Below, piece by piece: positions 43,252-52,089 of a stretch of DNA of 64,000 bases. The position numbers were made by a program, and so were the translations under genes. The stretch lies in NCBI RefSeq assembly GCF_900240295.1, contig NZ_OEQB01000001.1, positions 248,001-312,000 of the forward strand, given 5' to 3'. The DNA is from Megasphaera vaginalis (ex Bordigoni et al. 2020) (lineage in GTDB: Bacteria > Bacillota > Negativicutes > Veillonellales > Megasphaeraceae). How positions within the stretch are numbered: the first letter of the stretch is position 1; the number at the start of each line of letters is the position of its first letter. The notes under the pieces are model-generated. The model worked only from the letters and a program-made list of their open reading frames with translations, was not told the origin of the DNA and did no database searches.

Positions 43252-44081
43252 TCACGCCGATCTTTCCGGCATCGCAATTCCATCACCGCCATATGCCGAC
43301 CGGTTTTCCCCTGAGACTTCCGGTACGAATAAAACAGATCATCCCGTTCATATGTACAAAGACCGCAATCGTCCAAATGTTCCGGCAGAATTCCCGCGTC
43401 CAAGAGCAAAAGACGATGTGCGCCCGGCAAGTCAAAAAGATATTTCCCCCCGCCTTTATCCTTTGCCAGGGACAACGTCCGTTCCGCGCCGAAGCATGCA
43501 GTAAACCCGTCGATAACGTCCCGTCCCACCTCGAATGACCTCTGGCGGATCGTCGGACCGATAGCGGCCAAAATATCGGCGGGAGAAGAACCGTAATCGC
43601 GACACATCGCTTCTACCGTGCAACCTGCAATATTTGCCGCCGCGCCGCGCCAGCCTCCATGACTCAGCGCAATGACGTGCCGCTTCGGATCATAAAACAA
43701 AAGCGGCGTACAATCGGCAAAATTCATTGTCAGCGGCACGCCGGGCCTGTCAGTAATCAACCCGTCACACGCCGCTACGGCCGTATTTCTGTCAACGGCG
43801 CCGCGGCCGCAGTCCGCTTCGGAAACGGCAACGATATTGGTTCCGTGGACCTGGCTGCAACTGATGATTGCCGCCGGATCAACGCCGACAGCCGTTAAAA
43901 AACGCCGTCTGTTCTCAACGATGCGCCACGGCTCGTCGCCAGTGGAAAAACTCATATTCAACGTTGAAAAGTCACCTTCGCTGACGCCGCCGCAACGCGT
44001 CGAAACGGCGGCGACCAAGTCGGCAACGGACGAAAATATGGAAAAGGCCGTAAAAGAAATGCCGTTTTTTTCATCAATCAT
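43248..44081 (-). CDS. pgeF: Laccase-domain purine nucleosidase/polyphenol oxidase (YfiH/PgeF family)
   Basis: 277 residues from ATG 44081 (GAGGAGG nine bases upstream). Family motifs: VSTRCGGVSEG, CSQVHGTNIV (first His ligand), TMNFADCTPLLFYDP (Cys ligand), ALSHGGWRGAAANIAG (second His), AAIGPTIRQRSFEVG. Depending on study these proteins are nucleoside phosphorylases or cell-wall-editing factors; all metal ligands are present. Overlaps the RACE gene by 4 bases. Confidence 0.9.
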   Translation of the reverse strand: MIDEKNGISFTAFSIFSSVADLVAAVSTRCGGVSEGDFSTLNMSFSTGDEPWRIVENRRRFLTAVGVDPAAIISCSQVHGTNIVAVSEADCGRGAVDRNTAVAACDGLITDRPGVPLTMNFADCTPLLFYDPKRHVIALSHGGWRGAAANIAGCTVEAMCRDYGSSPADILAAIGPTIRQRSFEVGRDVIDGFTACFGAERTLSLAKDKGGGKYLFDLPGAHRLLLLDAGILPEHLDDCGLCTYERDDLFYSYRKSQGKTGRHMAVMELRCRKDRRE

Positions 44082-44313
44082 GGTCAAACTCCTCCTCACT
44101 CACCAATACGCTTCCGCCATATATGCAAAGCGATTGCCACTAGTATAGCATACTTTCCCTCATGTCCATAGAAAAAAACCGGTTCCGCACCTTTGCCGCC
44201 GCCTCGGTTAATCAGGAAAATCACTCAGTCGGTCGCCTCTCCCTCTGGCATCAAGCATACGAATATGGTATAGTTAAAACAGAACGTAAATTATTCATCC
44301 CAGGAGGCCTATT

Positions 44314-44709
44314 ATGGAGTTTACCCTTAAACCGCAATCAACGGCGGAAGTTTCAGAAATCGTTACGGAAGACAATACTGCCATCAAATTTGCCAGCGGC
44401 ACGGCGCCAGTATATGCTACGCCGGCCTTAGTCGGCTTAATGGAAAACGCGGCAGTTCACGCCGTCGGCAGCCAATTGCCGGAAGGATACGGTACCGTCG
44501 GCATCTCGATGAACGTCAAGCATTTATCGGCAACACCGATCGGACTGACGGTCACGGCCAAGGCCACGCTGACCGCACAGGATCGCCGTAAACTGACGTT
44601 TAAAGTCGAAGCCTTTGATACCGCCGGCGCTGTCGGCGAAGCCGTTCACGAACGATTTATCATCGAATCGGCGCCTTTTCTCGCCAAGGCGGAAGGCAAA
44701 AAAAAATAA
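44314..44709 (+). CDS. FlK-like hotdog thioesterase
   Basis: 131 residues; ATG 44314 with CAGGAGGCCTATT. Pattern of the fluoroacetyl-CoA thioesterase-like family: VYATPALVGLMENAAVHAV (long central helix with Thr and Glu), GTVGISMNVKHLSATPIGLT, then KVEAFDTAGAVGEAVHERFII with the His near the end. Probably clears an unwanted acyl-CoA. Single plus-strand gene with its own terminator. Confidence 0.85.
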   Translation: MEFTLKPQSTAEVSEIVTEDNTAIKFASGTAPVYATPALVGLMENAAVHAVGSQLPEGYGTVGISMNVKHLSATPIGLTVTAKATLTAQDRRKLTFKVEAFDTAGAVGEAVHERFIIESAPFLAKAEGKKK

Positions 44710-44712
44710 ATG

Positions 44713-44749
44713 AAAAAGAGATGTGAAAATAGTTCACATCTCTTTTTTT
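44713..44749. terminator. Bidirectional terminator between the FlK-like gene and fumC
   Basis: AAAAAGAGATGTGAA/TTCACATCTCTTTTT, perfect 15-bp stem with loop AATAG, T-runs on both strands. Confidence 0.9.
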
Positions 44750-44778
44750 ATATTTAACTGTGCAGCGACGCACAGCGA

Positions 44779-46164
44779 TTACCGAATGCCGGCCAATCTG
44801 GCCGGATTCATCGCCACATCAAACGCATCGCCGCTAATCCAGCCGCTGGCCAACGCCGCTTCTCGAAGCGTCAGTCCTTCTTTGGCCGCCGTCTTCGCTA
44901 TCCGGCAAGCTTTATCATAGCCTACGAGCGGCACCAGACCGGTTACGAGGATCAGGGAACGGTGAAGATTTTCATCGATCTTGTCATAGTTCGGTTTCAT
45001 GCCGGCAATGCAATGAACACGGAAAGAATCCATAACATCTGTCAGAAGGCGAATCGATTGTACCAGATTATAAGCGATAACAGGCATGAAAACATTCAGC
45101 TCAAAATTTCCCTGACTGGCCGCTACGCCGACGGTAACATCATTACCCATGATTTGGACGGCAACCATCGTCACGGCTTCGCATTGCGTAGGATTGACCT
45201 TCGACGGCATAATAGAGCTGCCCGGTTCATTCTCAGGAATGACCAGTTCGCCGATACCGCAGCGCGGTCCAGACGCCAGCCAGCGGACATCATTGGCAAT
45301 CTTCATTAAATCGCAGGCCAACGCTTTAAGCATGCCGTGAACGACAACCAGTTCGTCTTTACTGGTAAGGGACTGAAATTTATTCGGCGCCGTGCGGAAT
45401 TTTTCGCCTGTAAGACGGCTCAACGTTTCGGCGAAAGCCACATCGTAACCTGCCGGACAATTGATGCCTGTGCCGACAGCTGTTCCGCCCATGGCCAAAT
45501 CGCGAAGAAAATCACTGCCGGCGGTGAGCATTTCCCGATTCCGCTCCAACATGCGCGCCCAACCGCTGATTTCCTGTCCCAGCGTCAGCGGCGTCGCGTC
45601 CTGCAAATGTGTTCTGCCGATCTTCACGACGGCGGCGTAGGCCTCCGCCTTGCGGCTCAGTTCTCCATAGAGGGCCTCCAACGCGGGAAACAATTTTTGC
45701 CTGAGCAACAACAGACCGGCCCCATGAAGGGATGTGGGAAACACGTCATTCGAACTCTGTGAACGGTTGACGTGATCGTTGGGATGAACGGTCACGTCCT
45801 TTCCCTGTTCGCCGAGCAGTTCCATCGCCCGGTGTGCGATCACTTCATTCACGTTCATATTGAATTGCGTGCCGCTGCCTGTCATCCAGACGGCTAGCGG
45901 AAAGTTTCCCGCCAATTTTCCTGCCAGTATTTCATCGCAGACGGCTGCAATCGCATCGGCTCTGTCGGCGTCAAGTACGCCGAGGTCTTTGTTTACCAAA
46001 GCCGCCGCTTTTTTGATATAAGCAAAGACGGTAAGCAATTCGGACGGAATCTTTTCCGTACCGATGCGAAAATTTTCCAGACTCCGCTGCGTCTGCGCCC
46101 CCCAAAGCTTATCCGCAGGAACGCTGATTTCTCCCATTGAATCTCTTTCGATACGATAGTCCAT
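44779..46164 (-). CDS. fumC: Class II fumarate hydratase
   Basis: 461 residues from ATG 46164 (GGGAGG seven bases upstream). MTGSGTQFNMNVNEV, KIGRTHLQDATPLTLGQE (catalytic His region) and the signature GSSIMPSKVNPTQCE (catalytic Ser loop). Interconverts fumarate and malate. Aspartase has a similar fold, but the SSIMPSKVNPTQ loop and the length fit FumC better. Fits a branched, non-cyclic TCA route to succinate or propionate. Followed upstream by the purine operon, 68 bases away. Confidence 0.95.
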   Translation of the reverse strand: MDYRIERDSMGEISVPADKLWGAQTQRSLENFRIGTEKIPSELLTVFAYIKKAAALVNKDLGVLDADRADAIAAVCDEILAGKLAGNFPLAVWMTGSGTQFNMNVNEVIAHRAMELLGEQGKDVTVHPNDHVNRSQSSNDVFPTSLHGAGLLLLRQKLFPALEALYGELSRKAEAYAAVVKIGRTHLQDATPLTLGQEISGWARMLERNREMLTAGSDFLRDLAMGGTAVGTGINCPAGYDVAFAETLSRLTGEKFRTAPNKFQSLTSKDELVVVHGMLKALACDLMKIANDVRWLASGPRCGIGELVIPENEPGSSIMPSKVNPTQCEAVTMVAVQIMGNDVTVGVAASQGNFELNVFMPVIAYNLVQSIRLLTDVMDSFRVHCIAGMKPNYDKIDENLHRSLILVTGLVPLVGYDKACRIAKTAAKEGLTLREAALASGWISGDAFDVAMNPARLAGIR

Positions 46165-46232
46165 GCCGTTTCCTCCCATACAAAAGCTGCATGCCTCGCC
46201 CTCCCGGCAGCAAGAGACATGCAGCACAATCA

Positions 46233-47507
46233 TTACCGTAAATGACGCAATCCTTTGGCGCCGATATCATGACGTACCTGTTGACCGTCAAAAGAAATTT
46301 CGGCAACAGCGGCGTATGCCTTATCAATCGCGGCCTGCAATGAAGGGCCTTCGGCCGTCACGCCGAGCACGCGTCCGCCATTTGTAACGTAGGAATCGTC
46401 CCTTTTCTGCGTGCCCGAATGAAAAACGACGGCACCGGCGGCAGCCGCCGCTTCAAGGCCATTGATCCGATCGCCTTTATGTGACGAAGCCGGATAGCCC
46501 TGAGACGCCATAATGACACAACAGGCAGCTCCCGCTTTCCAGTTGACCATCTCCGGCTGAAGCGTACCTTGCGTACAGGCATACATGATCTCCGCCAGAT
46601 CTCCGTCAAGAAGCATCAAGACGGCCTGCGTTTCGGGATCTCCGAAACGACAATTAAATTCCACGACTTTAGGCCCGTCTTCGGTAATCATCAATCCGGC
46701 ATAAAGACAGCCCTGATATGTAATCCCTTCAGTCGCCAAAGCGGCAACTGTCGGAACGAGAATCGTATCCATAACCGTCTGCCGCAGCGCTTCCGTCAGG
46801 ACAGGCGCCGGCGCATAAGCGCCCATGCCGCCGGTATTGGGGCCTTCATCGTGATCAAAAATACGCTTATGATCTTGGGCGGAAATCATGGGCACAATCG
46901 TTTTGCCGTCAACGAAAGCCAGTAGACTGACCTCTTCTCCGGTCATACATTCTTCAACAACGACACGCCCGCCCGATTCGCCGAAGATTTTATCTCCCAT
47001 CATCGATTTAACGGCGGCAACCGCCTCTTCCACAGTCTGTGCGACGACGACCCCTTTGCCGGCTGCCAGTCCGTCCGCCTTGACAACGACAGGCGCACTG
47101 CCGTTCCGGATAAAGTCGACGGCAGCCTTTTCGTCGGTAAAGGTCTCGTACGCCGCCGTGGGAATATGATATTTTTTCATCAGACTTTTGGCAAAAACTT
47201 TAGAACCTTCCAGCTGCGCCGCCGCCTGGTTCGGCCCGAAAACAGCCAACCCTCTCGCCCGGCATCGATCGGCCAATCCTTCCGTAAGCGGTACTTCCGG
47301 CCCGACGACGACAAGATCGACGCCTTCTTTTTCACAATATGCGGCAATGCCGTCCAGATCGGCTAGCGGAACAGCAACGCATTCGGCAAATTCAGCCATT
47401 GCCGCACTGCCGGGAATAGCATAAAGCTTTTCGATCTGCCGGCTTTGCGCTAATTTCCACGCCAAGGCATGTTCGCGGCCACCGCCGCCAATAACTGCCG
47501 CCTTCAT
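46233..47507 (-). CDS. purD: Phosphoribosylamine--glycine ligase
   Basis: 424 residues. GGGGREHALAWKLAQ at the N-terminus, ATP-grasp region VVVKADGLAAGKGVVVA, signature VVEFNCRFGDPETQAVL. Second step of purine synthesis (GAR formation). ATG 47507 shares one base with the purH stop (TGATG). Last gene of the pur operon. Confidence 0.97.
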   Translation of the reverse strand: MKAAVIGGGGREHALAWKLAQSRQIEKLYAIPGSAAMAEFAECVAVPLADLDGIAAYCEKEGVDLVVVGPEVPLTEGLADRCRARGLAVFGPNQAAAQLEGSKVFAKSLMKKYHIPTAAYETFTDEKAAVDFIRNGSAPVVVKADGLAAGKGVVVAQTVEEAVAAVKSMMGDKIFGESGGRVVVEECMTGEEVSLLAFVDGKTIVPMISAQDHKRIFDHDEGPNTGGMGAYAPAPVLTEALRQTVMDTILVPTVAALATEGITYQGCLYAGLMITEDGPKVVEFNCRFGDPETQAVLMLLDGDLAEIMYACTQGTLQPEMVNWKAGAACCVIMASQGYPASSHKGDRINGLEAAAAAGAVVFHSGTQKRDDSYVTNGGRVLGVTAEGPSLQAAIDKAYAAVAEISFDGQQVRHDIGAKGLRHLR

Positions 47508-48112
47508 CACGCTTTCGCTCCCTTCGTCACTTCTTCTCTCAGATATGCGGAAATGGCCGAATCGTATTGCGCCGTATGCGTAAAGGCTTCACAGGCCAGC
47601 TCCAGCCGGTAAGCATCACTGAACTCACCGTCTTTTTCCAAGATGGAAATGATTTGGTCATATTTGGCCGGATTCGTAACGACGGCGACATACTTGTTGT
47701 TTTTTGCCGATGCGCGAACCATGCAGGGCCCGCCGATATCAATGTTTTCGATAGCTTCCGCAAGTGTTACGTCCGCTTTGGCAATCGTCTGTTCAAAAGG
47801 ATACAGGTTGACGACAACAAGATCGATTCCCGTAATATCATGCTCTTTCATCGCCTGAACGTGCTCCGGATTGTCACGGATTGCCAAGATCGCACCATGA
47901 ATCTTCGGATGCAAAGTCTTGACGCGGCCGTTCATCATTTCCGGAAAACCGGTGACATCCTGCACGGCCATGACCGGTACGCCGGCGTCCTGCAGCGCTC
48001 TCATCGTCCCGCCGGTAGAGATTATTTCAATCCCGAGCCCGGTCAGCGCTTGTCCCAGTTTTACAATGCCCGTTTTATCAGAAACACTGAGTAATGCACG
48101 TTTTACTTTCAT
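47507..48112 (-). CDS. IMP cyclohydrolase domain of PurH only; AICAR transformylase half missing
   Basis: 201 residues; bifunctional PurH has about 510-530. Present is the complete MGS-like N-terminal domain: [63 protein letters not shown]. The stop comes right after the domain and the next gene (purD) begins on it, so this is an orderly end, not a frameshift: no AICAR transformylase fragment follows. The protein should close FAICAR to IMP. A separate transformylase must be encoded elsewhere. Confidence 0.93.
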   Translation of the reverse strand: MKVKRALLSVSDKTGIVKLGQALTGLGIEIISTGGTMRALQDAGVPVMAVQDVTGFPEMMNGRVKTLHPKIHGAILAIRDNPEHVQAMKEHDITGIDLVVVNLYPFEQTIAKADVTLAEAIENIDIGGPCMVRASAKNNKYVAVVTNPAKYDQIISILEKDGEFSDAYRLELACEAFTHTAQYDSAISAYLREEVTKGAKA

Positions 48113-48130
48113 TGCCGACTACCTCCTCAA

Positions 48131-48742
48131 TCAACCGTTAATGGTAACAATATTTCCGTTCACCTGCAATTTATCATCGCAAAAGAGAGTGACACATTCC
48201 ACATAAGCCGGATGCTCTTGCGTCAAAATCCGGGCAGCCAGCGTGTCTTCCGTATCATCGGCGTAAACCGGAACGGCCCGCTGCGCGATAATCGGACCCG
48301 CATCCATATCAGGAACGACAAAATGAACCGTACAGCCGGCAATCTTCACGCCGGCGGCGACAGCCTGCCCCTGCGCATGAAGGCCGCGAAATGACGGCAG
48401 TAAAGCCGGATGTATATTGATGATCTTATTTTCGTAATGACTGATAAACGTACTGCTCAAAAGGCGCATAAACCCCGCCAGGCAGATCAAATCCGCCCGA
48501 TACGGCGCGATAGCCTGCAAAATGAAAAGTTCAAAGTCTTCTCTGGAAGCAAATTTCTTCCGATCTGCGAGAATCGCCGGAACGCCCCATTCTTCAGCTT
48601 TACTGAGAATACCGGCGCCGGGAATATCACAAACGACGGCGTTGATTTCACCGTTAATTTTGCCGGAAGCGACGGCATCATGAATCGCTTCCGCATTGCT
48701 GCCTCGTCCCGACGCAAAAATGACGATCCTTTTTTTAGTCAT
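48131..48742 (-). CDS. purN: Phosphoribosylglycinamide formyltransferase (folate-dependent)
   Basis: 203 residues from ATG 48742 (GGGAGG eight bases upstream; the frame is open further up within purM). IVIFASGRGSNAEAIHDAV, catalytic region INIHPALLPSFRGLHAQGQA with Asn and His, and TVHFVVPDMDAGPIIAQ with the Asp. Adds the first formyl group to GAR using formyl-THF. Overlaps purM by 8 bases. Confidence 0.96.
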   Translation of the reverse strand: MTKKRIVIFASGRGSNAEAIHDAVASGKINGEINAVVCDIPGAGILSKAEEWGVPAILADRKKFASREDFELFILQAIAPYRADLICLAGFMRLLSSTFISHYENKIINIHPALLPSFRGLHAQGQAVAAGVKIAGCTVHFVVPDMDAGPIIAQRAVPVYADDTEDTLAARILTQEHPAYVECVTLFCDDKLQVNGNIVTING

Positions 48743-49805
48743 CAAACACGCCTCCCTTGAGAACGACCCGTTCACCACCTCCGGTTGTCTTGCCAATGAT
48801 ATAGGCCTTTTCGCCGGCCTTGGTAAGAGCGGCCATAACGGCATCCGCTTCTTCTCCGGCGACGATCATGATCATGCCGATTCCCATGTTGAAAGTGCGG
48901 TACATCTCTTTGTTGTCCACGTTCCCCCACTTTTGGAGAAGACCGAAAACAGGCAGCTGCGGCCAAGAGGTCACATCGATTTCGACGCCGATACCTGGCG
49001 GCAATACACGCGGTATATTTTCGTAAAAACCGCCGCCCGTAATGTGCACCATGCCCTTGACGTCAAAATTGCGAATAATGGGCAGGCATACCTTCGGATA
49101 AAGCCGCGTCGGCGTCAATAGACATTCCCCGATCGACATGCCCAATTCATCAACGTACTGATCCGGCTGCATGTTCATCCGTTCAAAGACAATCTTACGG
49201 ACCAACGAAAACCCGTTGGAATGAATCCCTGTAGAAGGCAACCCGATCAACACGTCATTTGCGCCGATCGTTTCACCGGTAATGATCTTGTCACGATCGA
49301 CAATGCCAACGCCGAAACCGGCCAGGTCATAATCGTCTTCGGCATAAAATCCTGCCATTTCAGCCGTTTCGCCACCAAGAAGCGCACATCCGGATTCCCG
49401 GCAGGCGGCGGCAACACCTTTGACGATCGTCGCAACCTGAACGGGATCCAGCTTACCGACTGCAATGTAATCGAGGAAGAACAACGGCTCCGCGCCTTGC
49501 ACGAGCACATCATTAATAGACATGGCCACACAGTCCTGTCCGACGGTATCATGTTTATTCATGAGAATAGCCAAACGCAGCTTAGTACCGACACCGTCAG
49601 TCCCGCTCACCAAAACCGGCTTCTTGATGTCACTGTTTATTAAAGAAAAGAGACCGCCGAAACCGCCGAGATCGCCGAGCACTTCAGGACGATACGTAGC
49701 TTTTACGGAGTCCTTCATCAATTCGACCGCCTTATTGCCGGCATCAATGTCAACACCTGCATCAGCGTAGGTTAAGGTCTTCTTCGTTTCATCATTCGAG
49801 CGCAT
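48735..49805 (-). CDS. purM: Phosphoribosylformylglycinamidine cyclo-ligase
   Basis: 356 residues from ATG 49805. LTYADAGVDIDAGNKAVELM, VSGTDGVGTKLRLA, CVAMSINDVLVQGAEPLFFL, LLGGETAEMAGFY and GLPSTGIHSNGFSLVR are the AIR synthetase motifs. Closes FGAM to AIR with ATP. Overlaps purF by 14 bases. Confidence 0.97.
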   Translation of the reverse strand: MRSNDETKKTLTYADAGVDIDAGNKAVELMKDSVKATYRPEVLGDLGGFGGLFSLINSDIKKPVLVSGTDGVGTKLRLAILMNKHDTVGQDCVAMSINDVLVQGAEPLFFLDYIAVGKLDPVQVATIVKGVAAACRESGCALLGGETAEMAGFYAEDDYDLAGFGVGIVDRDKIITGETIGANDVLIGLPSTGIHSNGFSLVRKIVFERMNMQPDQYVDELGMSIGECLLTPTRLYPKVCLPIIRNFDVKGMVHITGGGFYENIPRVLPPGIGVEIDVTSWPQLPVFGLLQKWGNVDNKEMYRTFNMGIGMIMIVAGEEADAVMAALTKAGEKAYIIGKTTGGGERVVLKGGVFDD

Positions 49806-51210
49806 ATTTTTCTCCTTCCTCAGTGCTGACGGGAATCGTCGTGGGGTAATCGTTATTAAAGCAAGCCAGACACATATCTTCACGGGGAATACCGACAAGC
49901 GCCCTGTCCAGACCTTCCAGCGTAATGAAGTGGAGCTTATCGACGCCGATATATTTCCGGATCGCTTCTTCATCCAGCGCCGACGCGATCAGCTCTTTGC
50001 GAACAGACGTATCAATGCCGTAAAAGCAAGGATACTTGATAGGCGGCGCCGATACGCACATATAGACTTCCTTTGCGCCGGCCTCACGCAGGAGCTTGCA
50101 AATAATGCCGCTCGTCGTCCCGCGGACAATGGAATCATCAACCATGATGATCCGTTTCCCCCGGACAACGGATTTAACGACATTGAGTTTCATGCGGACA
50201 GCCAATTCGCGCTGTTTTTGATTCGGTTTAATAAAGGTGCGTCCCATGTAGCGATTTTTGATCAGGCCAAAGTTGAAGGGAATGCCGGAAGCCATGGAAT
50301 AACCGATGGCGGCCGTGTTACCGCTATCCGGAACGGGGATGATAAGATCGGCGTCATATTGAGTTTCCGCCCACATTTCTTTGCCCATATTTAGCCGCGC
50401 CTGATAAACATCTTGCCCGTCGATAATGCTGTCGGGACGGGCAAAATAAATATATTCAAACGAACAGACCTGTTTCCTGCCGGCTTCGGCATAGCGCGTC
50501 GCCTTGATACCGGCTTCGCTGATCTCGATAAATTCCCCTGCCTTGACATCCCGGACAAAGGTGGCCCCGATGGCGTCAAGCGCACAGGTTTCCGAGGCCA
50601 AAACCCAGCCGCCTTCAGAAGTCCTGCCGATGCAAAGCGGTCTAAATCCATAAGGATCGCGAATGCCGTACAACTTATCCTTCGTCATCAGGACAAGAGA
50701 GAAAGCGCCTTGTACCCGATTCATGCTCTCAATAATCCGCTCTTCAAAGGTCTCTTTCCGACTGCGACTAATCAGATTAACGATGATCTCGCTGTCCATC
50801 GTCGTTTGAAAAGTGGCGCCCGCCTTGTCAAGCTCTTCCCGCAAAGCGCGCGTGTTCGTTAAATTTCCGTTATGCGCCAAGGCAATCTCGCCCATTGCCG
50901 TGTATACAGCTAAAGGCTGTATATTTCGCGGATTATTGGAGCCCGTCGTCGAATAGCGGACATGCCCAATCCCGATATGGCCTTCTTCCTGAGGAACCCC
51001 TTTCTCAAAAACGGTGCTGATCAGCCCCATGCCGCGATACGTACGGATATCGGACCCGTTAATCAGTGCCATACCGCCGCTTTCCTGTCCTCTATGCTGC
51101 AAGGCGAAAAGGCCCCAATAAAGATATCTGGGAATATCCAAGTTCCTATCATAAATACCTATTACGCCACATTCTTCATGCTGCTTATCCCAAATCGGAT
51201 CGTAAAACAT
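49792..51210 (-). CDS. purF: Amidophosphoribosyltransferase
   Basis: 472 residues. The first 13 residues are a propeptide; Cys 14 (EECGVIGIYD) would become the N-terminal nucleophile, as in the Bacillus-type Fe-S enzyme. Glutaminase domain (LQHRGQESGGMAL, HNGNLTN), then the phosphoribosyl-transferase loop RIIMVDDSIVRGTTSG; Fe-S cysteines in SFEYIYFARPD region, PPIKYPCFYG and DMCLACFNNDYP. First committed step of purine synthesis. Starts 36 bases behind purE. Confidence 0.97.
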   Translation of the reverse strand: MFYDPIWDKQHEECGVIGIYDRNLDIPRYLYWGLFALQHRGQESGGMALINGSDIRTYRGMGLISTVFEKGVPQEEGHIGIGHVRYSTTGSNNPRNIQPLAVYTAMGEIALAHNGNLTNTRALREELDKAGATFQTTMDSEIIVNLISRSRKETFEERIIESMNRVQGAFSLVLMTKDKLYGIRDPYGFRPLCIGRTSEGGWVLASETCALDAIGATFVRDVKAGEFIEISEAGIKATRYAEAGRKQVCSFEYIYFARPDSIIDGQDVYQARLNMGKEMWAETQYDADLIIPVPDSGNTAAIGYSMASGIPFNFGLIKNRYMGRTFIKPNQKQRELAVRMKLNVVKSVVRGKRIIMVDDSIVRGTTSGIICKLLREAGAKEVYMCVSAPPIKYPCFYGIDTSVRKELIASALDEEAIRKYIGVDKLHFITLEGLDRALVGIPREDMCLACFNNDYPTTIPVSTEEGEKYALE

Positions 51211-51246
51211 GAAACCCTCCTCTACGCACTTACGTTTCCCCTGATA

Positions 51247-51735
51247 CTATAGTAATGAAGCCTGCAATTTTTCGTTTTTAGCGATAACCTGACGCGTCAT
51301 ATCGTCACGATACGCTTGGTATTTCGCCGCTAAAATCGGATCACTGACAGCACCGATCTGCAATGCCAGTAAGGCGGCGTTTTTGGCCCCATTGATGGCA
51401 ACAGTAGCGACCGGAATGCCGGACGGCATCTGAACCATGGCCAATAAGGCGTCCATCCCTTTCAGACTGCCGCCTTCAAGGGGTACGCCGATAACGGGGA
51501 GCGTCGTAAAGCTGGCAACAACCCCGGCCAAATGTGCCGCCATCCCGGCGCCGGCAACGATGCAGCTTAAGCCGCGGTCTTTTGCGCCGCCTGCAAATTC
51601 TTTGACTACTTCAGGCGTACGGTGCGCAGAAGCCAACACAACTTCACAGGCTACGTCAAAGTCTTTAAACACATCCAGTGCTTTTTGCATGACCGGTAAA
51701 TCCGAATCACTGCCCATAATCAATCCGACTTTCAT
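51247..51735 (-). CDS. purE: N5-carboxyaminoimidazole ribonucleotide mutase (or class II AIR carboxylase)
   Basis: 162 residues from ATG 51735 (GAGGAGGGTCTT upstream). VGLIMGSDSDLPVMQKALD, VLASAHRTPEVVKEF with catalytic His, IVAGAGMAAHLAGVVASF. Length fits class I PurE; no purK is adjacent, so whether bicarbonate is first fixed by PurK or CO2 is used directly cannot be told. First gene of purE-F-M-N-H-D, read through the leader at 51736-51903. Confidence 0.95.
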   Translation of the reverse strand: MKVGLIMGSDSDLPVMQKALDVFKDFDVACEVVLASAHRTPEVVKEFAGGAKDRGLSCIVAGAGMAAHLAGVVASFTTLPVIGVPLEGGSLKGMDALLAMVQMPSGIPVATVAINGAKNAALLALQIGAVSDPILAAKYQAYRDDMTRQVIAKNEKLQASLL

Positions 51736-51903
51736 AAGACCCTCCTCAAAAAAAACAAAACCCAAAAACAACGCCAGTTGCCTTTGGGTATCTGCCCGTC
51801 AGGATACACCGATAGCCAGCACGTCTTCAATGTCAACACACGAAGTCCACAGCCTGAGCATCACAGCGCATCTCCTTGGTACAAAATTATTATCAAAATA
51901 CAT
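51736..51903 (-). promoter_or_regulatory. Attenuator-like leader of the purine operon
   Basis: Between the promoter and purE are a terminator (ACCCAAA..TTTGGGT with inner CAAC/GTTG and TTTGTTTTTTTT, 51747-51789) and, overlapping its first arm, an alternative hairpin GGTGTATC/GATACCC (about 51785-51810). The two cannot form together. I do not find the conserved cores of guanine/adenine, ZTP, PRPP or THF riboswitches. A short reading frame ends in the loop of the alternative hairpin, as in a translation-coupled attenuator. Confidence 0.65.
51799..51861 (-). CDS. Possible 20-residue leader peptide of the pur operon
   Basis: ATG 51861 is ten bases behind AAGGAG; 20 codons (MLRLWTSC... to GVS) end at TGA 51801-51799, inside the loop of the antiterminator hairpin. 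No run of a single amino acid codon stands out, so what a stalled ribosome would sense is unclear. Placement, not composition, is the argument. Confidence 0.35.
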   Translation of the reverse strand: MLRLWTSCVDIEDVLAIGVS

Positions 51904-51907
51904 GTAA

Positions 51908-51936
51908 ATTCTATCAAAAAAACATATATCGGTCAA
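51908..51936 (-). promoter_or_regulatory. Promoter of the purine operon
   Basis: Minus strand TTGACC, 17-base spacer, TAGAAT; transcription should begin near 51901, giving a leader of about 165 bases. Confidence 0.78.
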
Positions 51937-51992
51937 TAAAAGGACCGACAATCTATTAGGGAAATATTCGTTACCCATTCCTGTAAAATAAC

Positions 51993-52038
51993 AGAAGAAT
52001 GAGCTAAAGTATAATTTCTTTAACTCATTCTTCTTTTT
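51993..52038. terminator. Terminator behind gdhA
   Basis: AGAAGAATGAG-c-TAAAG/CTTTA-a-CTCATTCTTCT, 16 paired bases, 9-base loop. The T-run is better on the plus strand (TTTTT), but on the minus strand it is the only stop signal behind gdhA, 52 bases after its stop. Confidence 0.7.
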
Positions 52039-52089
52039 CAACTTCAACCTATTTTTTGCAACAATGCATTATGGCCTAAACGGTAACGC

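Noticed and set aside
44162-44431. Plus-strand frame before the FlK-like thioesterase
   Set aside because: It overlaps the true gene in another frame and lacks a ribosome site.
51736-51903. purE leader as a classical purine or ZTP riboswitch, or as 6S RNA
   Set aside because: Conserved loop and junction sequences of these RNAs could not be found; end pairing needed for 6S is absent.
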